Assembly: GCA_040285825.1 (NCBI GenBank)
Contig: JAUPSS010000005.1
Span: forward strand, 1,178,001-1,242,000
Reading direction: 5' to 3'
Source of the DNA: Eukaryota sp. TZLM1-RC
Lineage: Eukaryota > Metamonada: BaSk clade
Length of the DNA: 64,000 nt
Shown here: positions 21,701 to 33,700 of the stretch, piece after piece
Position numbering within the stretch: the stretch's first letter is position 1
Layout: each line of letters begins with the position of its first letter
Notes under the pieces: model-generated
Databases searched by the model: none
Told to the model about the DNA's origin: nothing
The model's input: only the letters and a program-made list of their open reading frames with translations
Program-made: the position numbers and the translations under genes

Positions 21701-24700
21701 AAATTAATTGTATCCAACACCAAAAGTTCTCCACTCCCAAGTAGAGATAATGTGTTTGAAATCAAACTAGGACCTGTTAACGCTAATACTGAGTTATTAA
21801 AATCAACAATGCAATCATTACTTCCAAGAGAACCTACATCAGTAGCATCGTTGAAAACAAGTAAAGTAGAAGATGAGCAGTCAAGGAATTCAAATGATGA
21901 ATCAACAAGCAAAGTAACAAATGAGTTGTGCTCAATGTTCATTAATGTTTTATTCAATTGAATATTGTAAAATACCAAATGAGATGCCCGAATAGAAAGT
22001 TTAGGAGTTGATGTAAACAGTGATAATTCACCAACTGCGTTTGAAAACAAAACGTCGGAATTTCCTGAAAAGGTACAATGTCGGAAATCAACATTAGCAG
22101 AACGAAACAAAATGTTCTGATTTACTTCAAATCTAGCAAAAGTTCCAAAAATAGTTGATTGTAGAACTGAAGTACCTTGTATACTTGTGAAAGTAGAATA
22201 AGGTAAAAATTGAACAATTACCTCGGTGACTAAAATACAACCTCTTGAAACAACTGTTCCCGCGATATAAATTAATGTTGTTGGAGGAGTTGTGGAATAG
22301 ATAATAAGACCAGATAAATCAAGTAATACAGTCCCCGTTGAAGACACAAAAATTCTACTATTAGAGGACATATAAAGATCCTTTTGTTTCCATTCAAGTG
22401 TGTCAACAATGTGCAAATTGTGACTAATTAATTGTCGATTTTTTTCAGAAATTTTTTCATTGTAAGCTGAACTAAAGATTGCAGTGCCATTGATGAATGT
22501 TGTAGATTCGAAGTACTTTGAAGTTAAAACACCACCCGTAAAATGGTATAAGTCCAACACAAATAAGTCAGATGAACCAGCTCGTGTACCGTCTAAGTGA
22601 TAAAAGTAATTAACAGCAACTAATCCTTCACAAGAAGGTGAAAACAATGAATTATCCAATAAATGAAGGTTGTTGATTACGATGTCACATCGACTATTAT
22701 CAATATTGAATTCACCAAAATCTTGCAAAACAAATTCACTGTCTTGAGAAGAAACCATTGAGTCCTCAACAACACTTACCAATGCCATGTCATTGATGTT
22801 AAATTCAGAACCAAAGATTGACAATTCACCACCATTGGTTATAGTAATTTTTGAGTTCACCATAAGTTCCACATTTGACCTCATTATTTCCAAACTTGCT
22901 GTATGATGAACCAAAGTTGAATTAATAAATGACAAAGTGGTGTTGAACGTATATAAACCTGAATAATTTACCTTTGCAATAGTTGAATTAACTAAGAATA
23001 CCGTACTTGTATCAATGTCCATCAGCGAATCCCTTGAAGCATTGCAGTATTTACTAGTAAATGGTCGAAATACATTCTCTTCAATTGTTAATGCCGTAAA
23101 ATTGATAATTGATTGTGTACTGGAAACTACTGATCCAAAGTTTGAAAAAGAATTGATGACAGTGAGGTTAGTAGCAGTCATGGCGGTGTCCTGCAACCTT
23201 AATATGTCTAATGCACATGTATTTAATACTAGGGCGTCAAAAATTGAAATACCAGATTGTCTTAAAATAAAAATTCCATCAGTCGTATAAGAAGCCGAAA
23301 TTAAAAAATTCGAAATCTCAACTGATGAAGCAGCTTTGGCTTTGAAAATTGGCCCTGTTAGGTTTGTGAATTGAACATAATTACCATAGAAAAGAGTTTT
23401 GGTTAATTCAAAGTGACCATCAGTAGCAGTAGAATCACGAACAAGAACAGTTTCTAAATCAATAATAGACTCAGTAGCAACAATAGATTGAGATTGACAA
23501 CCAACAACAACTACATCATCAAAATCAATATTAGATTTAACAAGGGTAATAAGAGGTTCATGATTAGCACATCCACTGATAACTTTACCATTAGAATCAA
23601 CTGGACCTAAAGTTTTGACTTTGGTGAAGTCCAAGGTTGAATCATCAGCATTGATAAATGAACCTGAATAAGAAGTAAGATCAACAATATCCAAATTACT
23701 TAAAGAAATTTCAGATTTAGAAATGGAATCAATTAATCTAAAAACAGATGAATCAAGTATTTGAGAATCAATCAAAGAAAATTTACTAGAGGAAATCTTC
23801 ATAAGGGCCTCAGATGGAGTATCAATATTTAAAATTGGTAGACGCAAACCATCAACTTTAGAGTCACTCTTTACGTCAAAAACTTTACCTTCAAGATTGT
23901 TAAATTCGACATCAGTTGCAGTGAAATTAGAATTGGTTAAATCAACATGTCCAGAAGCTTGTGAATCTAATACATCAACATTAGTAAAGGTAACATCTGC
24001 ATTGTTAATACCAACAAGAGTTTGGGACAAATGACCAATAAGTGAGGCATCAGCCAAAGTAAACTCTGAATTATCAACAGTAAATAAAGGATCAGTAAAT
24101 GAACAAGTTACAGTAGTTGAAGTAGTAGATTCCTTGACAATATTGATATTATCTAAGGTTAATTCAGAATTATTTGAGGCATCAAATAAAGAACCACTAT
24201 AAGTATCAGGATGAGATGCCTTCAAATCATGAATTTTAATAGTAGAATCAACAGATTCAAATGCTGGTCTTACACAAGAATTAATAATTTCAGCTTGTTT
24301 TAAATCAATAGTAGAAGAGTCAGTAAGCATCATTGAATCATTATTAGTAGTGGTATCAATAACTTTAACATTTAAACCTTGAACTTTAGAATCACTCTTT
24401 ACATCAAAAACTTTACCTTCAAGATTATTAAATTCAACATTAGTTGCAGTGAAATTAGAATTGGCTAATTCAAAGTGACCATCGGTAGCAGTTGAATCAC
24501 GAACAAGAACAGTTTCTAAATCAATAGTAGAATCAGTAGCAACAATAGATTGAGATTGACAACCAACAACAACTATATCATCAAAGTCAACATTAGATTT
24601 AACAAGGGTAATAAGAGGTTCATGATTAGCACATCCACTAATAACATCATTATCAGAATCAACTGGACCTAAAGTTTTGACATTGGTGAAGTCCAAGGTT

Positions 24701-27700
24701 GAGTCATCAGCATTGATAAATGAACCTGAATAAGAAGTAAGACCGAAAATATCCAAATTATTTAAAGAAATTTCAGATTTAGAAGTGGAATCAATTAATC
24801 TAAAAACAGATGAATCAAGTATTTGAGAATCAATCAAAGTTACTTTACTAGAGGAAATCTTCATAAGGGCCTCAGATGGAGTATCAATATTTAACATTTG
24901 TAGACGCAAACCTTGAACTTTAGAATCGCTCTTTACATCAAAAACTTTACCTTCAAGATTGTTAAATTCAACATCAGTTGCAGTGAAATTAGAATTGGTT
25001 AATTCAACATGTCCAGAAGCTTCTGAATCTAGTACATCAACATTAGTAAAGGTAACATCTGCATTGTTAATACCAACAAGAGTTTGGGACAAATGACCAA
25101 TAAGTGAGGAATCAGCCATAGTAACCTCTGAATTGTCAACAGTAAATAAAGGATCAGTAAATGAACAAGTTACAGTAGTTGAAGTAGTAGATTCCTTGAC
25201 AATATTGATATTATCTAAGGTTAATTCAGAATGACTTGAAGCATCAAATAAAGAACCACTATAAGTATCAGGATGAGATACCTTCAAATCATCAATTTTA
25301 ATAGTAGAATCAATAGATTCAAATGCTGGTCTTACACAAGAATTAATAATTTCAGCTTGTTTTAAATCAATAGTAGAAGATTCAGTAACCATCATCGGAT
25401 CATCATTAGTATTGGTATCAATAACTTTAACATTTAAACCTTCAACTTTAGAATCACTCTTTACATCAAAAACCTTACCTTCAAGTTTCTTAAATTCAAC
25501 ATCAGTTGCTTTGAAGTCAGAATTGGCTAATTCAACATGTCCAGAAGCTTCTGAATCTAGTACATCAACATTAGTAAAGGTAACATCTGCATTGTGAATA
25601 CCAACAAGAGTTTGGGACAAATGACCAATAAGTGAAGAATCAGCCAAGGTAACCTCTGAATTATCAACAGTAAATAAAGGATCAGTAAATGAACAAGTTA
25701 CAGTAGTTGAAGTAGTAGATTCCTTGACAATATTGATATTATCTAAGGTTAATTCAGAATGACTTGAAGCATCAAATAAAGAACCACTATAAGTATCAGG
25801 ATGAGATACCTTCAAATCATCAATTTTAATAGTAGAATCGATAGATTCAAATGCTGGTCTTACACAAGAATTGATAATTTCAGCTTGTTTTAAATCAATA
25901 GTAGAAGATTCAGTAACCATCATCGGATCATCATTAGTATTGGTATCAATAACTTTAACATTTAAACCTTCAACTTTACAATCACTCTTTACATCAAAAA
26001 CTTTACCTTCAAGTTTCTTAAATTCAACATCAGTTGCTTTGAAGTCAGAATTGGCTAATTCAACATGTCCAGAAGCTTCTGAATCTAGTACATCAACATT
26101 AGTAAAGGTAACATCTGCATTGTTAATACCAACAAGAGTTTGGGACAAATGACCAATAAGTGAGGAATCAGCCAAAGTAACCTCTGAATTGTCAACAGTA
26201 AATAAAGGATCAGTAAATGAACAAGTTACAGTAGTTGAAGTAGTAGATTCCTTGACAATATTGATATTATCTAAGGTTAATTCAGAATGACTTGAAGCAT
26301 CAAATAAAGAACCACTATAAGTATCAGGATGAGATACCTTCAAATCATCAATTTTAATAGTAGAATCGATAGATTCAAATGCTGGTCTTACACAAGAATT
26401 GATAATTTCAGCTTGTTTTAAATCAATAGTAGAAGATTCAGTAACTATCATCGGATCATCATTAGTATTGGTATCAATAACTTTAACATTTAAACCTTCA
26501 ACTTTAGAATCACTCTTTACATCAAAAACTTTACCTTCAAGTTTCTTAAATTCAACATCAGTTGCTTTGAAGTCAGAATTGGCTAATTCAACATGTACAG
26601 AAGCTTCTGAATCTAGTACATCAACATTAGTAAAGGTAACATCTGCATTGTTAATACCAACCAGAGTTTGGGACAAATGACCAATAAGTGAGGAATCAGC
26701 CAAAGTAACCTCTGAATTATCAACAGTAAATAAAGGATCAGTAAATGAACAAGTTACAGTAGTTGAAGTAGTAGATTCCTTGACAATATTGATATTATCT
26801 AAGGTTAATTCAGAATCACTTGAAGCATCAAATAAAGAACCACTATAAGTATCAGGATGAGATACCTTCAAATCATCAATTTTAATAGTAGAATCAATAG
26901 ATTCAAATGCTGGTCTTACACAAGAATAAATAATTTCAGCTTGTTTTAAATCAATAGTAGAAGATTCAGTAACCATCATCGGATCATCATTAGTATTGGT
27001 ATCAATAACTTTAACATTTAAACCTTCAACTTTAGAATCACTCTTTACATCAAAAACTTTACCTTCAAGTTTCTTAAATTCAACATCAGTTGCTTTGAAG
27101 TCAGAATTGGCTAATTCAACATGTACAGAAGCTTCTGAATCTAGTACATCAACATTAGTAAAGGTAACATCTGCATTGTTAATACCAACCAGAGTTTGGG
27201 ACAAATGACCAATAAGTGAGGAATCAGCCAAGGTAACCTCTGAATTATCAATAGTAAATAAAGGATCAGTAAATGAACAAGTTACAGTAGTTGAAGTAGT
27301 AGATTCCTTGACAACATTGATATTATCTAAGGTTAATTCAGAATTACTTGAAGCATCAAATAAAGAACCACTATAAGTATCAGGATGAGATACCTTCAAA
27401 TCATCAATTTTAATAGTAGAATCAATAGATTCAAATGCTGGTCTTACACAAGAATTAATAATTTCAGCTTGTTTTAAATCAATAGTAGAAGATTCAGTAA
27501 CCATCATCGGATCATCATTAGTATTGGTATCAATAACTTTAACATTTAAACCTTCAACTTTAGAATCACTCTTTACATCAAAAACTTTACCTTCAAGTTT
27601 CTTAAATTCAACATCAGTTGCTTTGAAGTCAGAATTGGCTAATTCAACATGTACAGAAGCTTCTGAATCTAGTACATCAACATTAGTAAAGGTAACATCT

Positions 27701-30700
27701 GCATTGTTAATACCAACCAGAGTTTGGGACAAATGACCAATAAGTGAGGAATCAGCCAAGGTAACCTCTGAATTATCAATAGTAAATAAAGGATCAGTAA
27801 ATGAACAAGTTACAGTAGTTGAAGTAGTAGATTCCTTGACAACATTGATATTATCTAAGGTTAATTCAGAATCACTTGAAGCATCAAATAAAGAACCACT
27901 ATAAGTATCAGGATGAGATACCTTCAAATCATCAATTTTAATAACAGAATCAATAGATTCAAATGCTGGTCTTACACAAGAATTAATAATTTCAGCTTGT
28001 TTTAAATCAATAGTAGAAGAATCAGTAACCATCATCGGATCATCATTAGTATTGGTATCAATAACTTTAACATTTAAACCTTCAACTTTAGAATCACTCT
28101 TTACATCAAAAACTTTACCTTCAAGATTCTTAAATTCAACATCAGTTGCTTTGAAGTCAGAATTGGCTAATTCAACATGGCCAGAAGATTGTGAATCTAA
28201 TACATCAACATAAGTAAAGGTAACATCTGCATTGTTAATACCAACAAGAGTTTGGGACAAATGGCCAATAAGTGAGGAATCAGCCAAAGTAACCTCTGAA
28301 TTATCAACAGTAAATAAAGGATCAGTAAATGAACAAGTTACAGTAGTTGAAGTAGTAGATTCCTTGACAATATTGATATTATCTAAGGTTAATTCAGAAT
28401 CACTTGAAGCATCAAATAAAGAACCACTATAAGTATCAGGATGAGATACCTTCAAATCATCAATTATAATAGTAGAATCAATAGATTCAAATGCTGGTCT
28501 TACACAAGAATTAATAATTTCAGCTTGTTTTAAATCAATAGTAGAAGATTCAGTAACCATCATCGGATCATCATTAGTATTGGTATCAATAACTTTAACA
28601 TTTAAACCTTCAACTTTAGAATCACTCTTTACATCAAAAACTTTACCTTCAAGTTTCTTAAATTCAACATCAGTTGCTTTGAAGTCAGAATTGGCTAATT
28701 CAACATGTCCAGAAGCTTCTGAATCTAGTACATCAACATTAGTAAAGGTAACATCTGCATTGTTAATACCAACAAGAGTTTGGGACAAATGACCAATAAG
28801 TGAGGAATCAGCCAAAGTAACCTCTGAATTGTCAACAGTAAATAAAGGATCAGTAAATGAACAAGTTACAGTAGTTGAAGTAGTAGATTCCTTGACAATA
28901 TTGATATTATCTAAGGTTAATTCAGAATTACTTGAAGCATCCAATAAAGAACCACTATAAGTATCAGGATGAGATATCTTCAAGTCATCAATTTTAATAG
29001 TAGAATCAATAGATTTAAAAGCTGGTCTTACACAAGAATTAATAATTTCAGCTTGTTTTAAATCAATAGTAGAAGAATCAGTAACCATCATTGGATCATT
29101 ATTAGTATTGGTATCAATGACTTTAACATTTAAACCTTCAACTTTAGAATCACTCTTTACATCAAAAACTTGACCTTCAAGTTTCTTAAATTCAACATCA
29201 GTTGCTTTGAAGTCAGAATTGGCTAATTCAACATGGCCAGAAGATTGTGAATCTAATACATCAACATTAGTAAAGGTAACATCTGCATTGTTAATACCAA
29301 CAAGAGTTTGGGACAAATGACCAATAAGTGAGGAATCAGCCAAAGTAACCTCTGAATTGTCAACAGTAAATAAAGGATCAGTAAATGAACAAGTTACAGT
29401 AGTTGAAGTAGTAGATTCCTTGACAATATTGATATTATCTAAGGTTAATTCAGAATTACTTGAAGCATCAAATAAAGAACCACTATAAGTATCAGGATGA
29501 GATATCTTCAAGTCATCAATTTTAATAGTAGAATCAATAGATTTAAAAGCTGGTCTTACACAAGAATTAATAATTTCAGCTTGTTTTAAATCAATAGTAG
29601 AAGAATCAGTAACCATCATTGGATCATTATTAGTATTGGTATCAATGACTTTAACATTTAAACCTTTAACTTTAGAATCACTCTTTACATCAAAAACTTT
29701 ACCTTCAAGATTGTTAAATTCAACATCAGTTGCTTTGAAGTCAGAATTGGCTAATTCAACATGGCCAGAAGATTGTGAATCTAATACATCAACATTAGTA
29801 AAGGTAACATCTGCATTGTTAATACCAACAAGAGTTTGGGACAAATGACCAATAAGTGAGGAATCAGCCAAAGTAACCTCTGAATTGTCAACAGTAAATA
29901 AAGGATCAGTAAATGAACAAGTTACAGTAGTTGAAGTAGTAGATTCCTTGACAATATTGATATTATCTAAGGTTAATTCAGAATTACTTGAAGCATCAAA
30001 TAAAGAACCACTATAAGTATCAGGATGAGATATCTTCAAGTCATCAATTTTAATAGTAGAATCAATAGATTTAAAAGCTGGTCTTACACAAGAATTAATA
30101 ATTTCAGCTTGTTTTAAATCAATAGTAGAAGAATCAGTAACCATCATTGGATCATTATTAGTATTGGTATCAATGACTTTAACATTTAAACCTTTAACTT
30201 TAGAATCACTCTTTACATCAAAAACTTTACCTTCAAGATTGTTAAATTCAACATCACTTGTAGTAAAATTAGAATTGGTTAATGCAAAGTGACCACTAGC
30301 AGCAGTAGAATCACGAACAAGAACAGTATTTAAATCAATAGTAGAATCAGTAGCAACAATAGATTGAGATTGACAACCAACAACAACAACATCATCAAAA
30401 TCAACATTAGATTTAACAAAGGTAATAAGAGGTTCATCATTTGCACATCCACTAATAACTTTACCATCAGAATCAACTGGACCTAAAGTATTGATATTGG
30501 TGAAATCCAGGGTTGAATCATCAACATTGATAAATGAACCAGTATTAGATTCATGGTGAACAATATCAAAGTCAGTAACGGTAATTGTGGAAGTTTTAGA
30601 ATAAATAATGTTACTAAATTTAGTATCAGAAAGGTCAACAGTGGTCAAGGTAAGCTCAGAATTATTGATCACAATTAAGTCATCAGAATTGGAATTTGAA

Positions 30701-33700
30701 TCAGAAATATCAACATTGGTTCCAGTAACTTTAGTATTATCTTTAATATTGAAAACTCTACCTTCAAGACCTTGGAAATTGACATTATTCATTGTCAAAG
30801 TAGTTTTGGTTAATTCAAAGTGACCATCAGTAGCAGTTGAATCACGAACAAGAACAGTTTCTAAATCAATAGTAGAATCAGTAGCAACAATAGACTGAGA
30901 TTGACAACCAACAACAACTACATCATCAAAGTCAACATTAGATTTAACAAGGGTAATAAGAGGTTCATCATTAGCACATCCACTGATAACATTACCATCA
31001 GAATAAACTGGACCTAAAGTTTTGACATTGGTGAAGTCCAAGGTTGAGTCATCAGCATTGATAAATGAACCTGAATAAGAAGTAAGATCGACAATATCCA
31101 AATTATTTAAAGAAATTTCAGATTTAGAAGTGGAATCAATTAATCTAAAAACAGATGAATCAAGTATTTCAGAATCAATCAAAGTTACTTTACTAGAGGA
31201 AATCTTCAATAGGGGCTCAGATGGAGTATCAATATTTAAAATTTTTACACGCAAAGTATCAACTTTAGAATCACTCTTTACATCAAAGATTTTACCTTCA
31301 AGATTGTTAAATTCAACATCAGTTGCAATGAAATTAGAATTGGTTAAATCAACATGTCCAGAAGCTTGTGAATCCAGTACATCAACATTAGTAAAGGTAA
31401 CATCTGCATTGATAATACCAACAAGAGTTTGGGACAAATGACCAATAAGTGAGGAATCAGCCAAGGTAACCTCTGAATTATCAACAGTAAATAAAGGATC
31501 AGTAAATGAACAAGTGACAGTAGTTGAAGTAGTAGATTCCTTGACAATATTGATATTATCTAAGGTTAATTCAGAATTACTTGAAGCATCAAATAAGGAA
31601 CCACCATAAGTATCAGGATGAGATACCCTTAAATCATCAATTATAATAGTAGAATCAATAGATTCAAAAGCTGGTCTTACACAAGAATTAATAATTTCAG
31701 CTTGTTTTAAATCAATAGTAGAAGATTCAGTAACCATCATCGGATCATCATTAGTATTGGTATCGATAACATTAACATTTAAACCTTCAACTTTAGAATC
31801 ACTCTTTACATCAAAAACTTTACCTTCGAGTTTCTTAAATTCAACATCAGTTGCTTTGAAGTCAGAATTGGCTAATTCAACATGGCCAGAAGATTGTGAA
31901 TCTAATACATCAACATTAGTAAAGGTAACATCTGCATTGTTAATACCAACAAGAGTTTGGGACAAATGACCAATAAGTGAGGAATCAGCCAAAGTAACTT
32001 CTGAATTATCAACAATAAATAGAGGATCAGTAAATGAACAAGTTACAGTAGTTGAAGTAGTAGATTCCTTGACAATATTGATATTATCTAAGCTTAATTC
32101 AGAATCACTTGAAGCATCAAACAAAGAACCACTATAAGTATCAGGATGAGATATCTTCAAATCATCAATTATAATAGTAGAATGAATAGCTTTAAAAGCT
32201 GGCCTTACACAAGAATTAATAATTTCAGCTTGTTTTAAATCAATAGTAGAAGAATCAGTAACCATCATTGGATCATTATTAGTATTGGTATCAATAACTT
32301 TAAGAGTTACACCCTCAACTTTACAATCACTCTTTACATCAAAAACTTTACCGGCTAAGTTGTTTAATTCTAAATTATCAATGTTCAAAGTAGATCCAGT
32401 TAATTCAAAAGCAACCGATGCTGCTGAGTCCTTGACAATAAAATCTTCGGTGTTTATGAAAGAATCAGTTGCTATAATTGTACCATGATCACATTCACTG
32501 GCAACAATTGCTTTAAGACCCAAATCAGATTGGGAAACAGTGAACAAAGCTTCACTGTTGGCGCATTGAAAGACCACGTTACCAGTTTCTCCATTGACCC
32601 TGGATATCTGAAGATCTTCCTGACTGAAGGTGTATGAACCAGAATAAACACCGGGGTAGAAAAAGACATTCTTAGTGTCATCAACATTTGCTATTCTCAC
32701 AAGGGCTCCAGATAACGTTCTACAAGGATAAGAAGAAGTTCCGCAACAATGGTCGTCAAAGCCACCTGTTGACACGTAAGCAGTATCACCGAGATCATCA
32801 ACAACTGCATCTAAAAGTTCAAGCTCCATAGTTTCAGACAGATATGATAAATTCCAAATATTTTCACATAAAAACAGTGGAGATAATGCAAATTCGTTAG
32901 AATGAGATGAAAAACGTAGAAGAGTATAAGTTCCAGCAGTAGTAAGCTGTGCTTCAATACCAAGAACCAAAGTACTACCACTGTTGATATCAACATGACC
33001 AATAACTATTAATTCCGCAGGAAGACTAAAATCACATATAAATTCAGAACTAGAATGGAAAAAGACAGAACCTTCTATGTTCAACTCAGGAATAGGCCGG
33101 ATTGAACCATAAATGTTCATGGCAGAAGTAATGGTACCTTTACCACTGAATGTTTTCCCTTCATAAACCTCTAATGTGTTGGTACTCAGAACTGTACCTT
33201 CATTTAATACCAAGTTTTCCTTAATGTCAAGCATAGTGGAAATTTTGGAAAGAAGTGAACCCCAGATGCTGAGATCATTTTCAAAAATAAGTGTGCCATA
33301 ATTAAGAATTAAATCACCACCAATAAAACTTTCAACCTCTGTCGTAACAGATCGATCAGAGTCCACTGTTAATGTACCATTAATTACAATCTCGCCATCC
33401 CCAGCATTTGAAGATTTCAAACTAATTTCAATCGGAATAACGTCTGAAATTGATGGATAGTAAATATACGTATTGTGATACGAAACTTCCGCATTGAGAC
33501 CCTTGACAGTAGAAATACATTCTGGAGACCACCTTGTTCCCGTGAAATCTCGTCCCCATCTCCAAATGTTGCCGTTAGATTCCACGGCTAAAACCTGCCG
33601 ATGCTTGGCCTTTATTGAAATTATATCACTTAACCCAGCAATTTCTTGAGGAGTGTCGATATCACTTGTTTGACTTGAACCCAAACCCAATTGACCATTC

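Noticed and set aside
25412-29848. Series of plus-strand frames of 60-93 codons recurring every 528 bp
   Set aside because: They are antisense shadows of the 528-bp repeats in the giant minus-strand gene; their periodic identity follows from the repeat.
24951-30230. Regular repeats suggestive of a CRISPR or satellite array
   Set aside because: The units are 528 bp, in frame and coding; there are no short repeat-spacer units.
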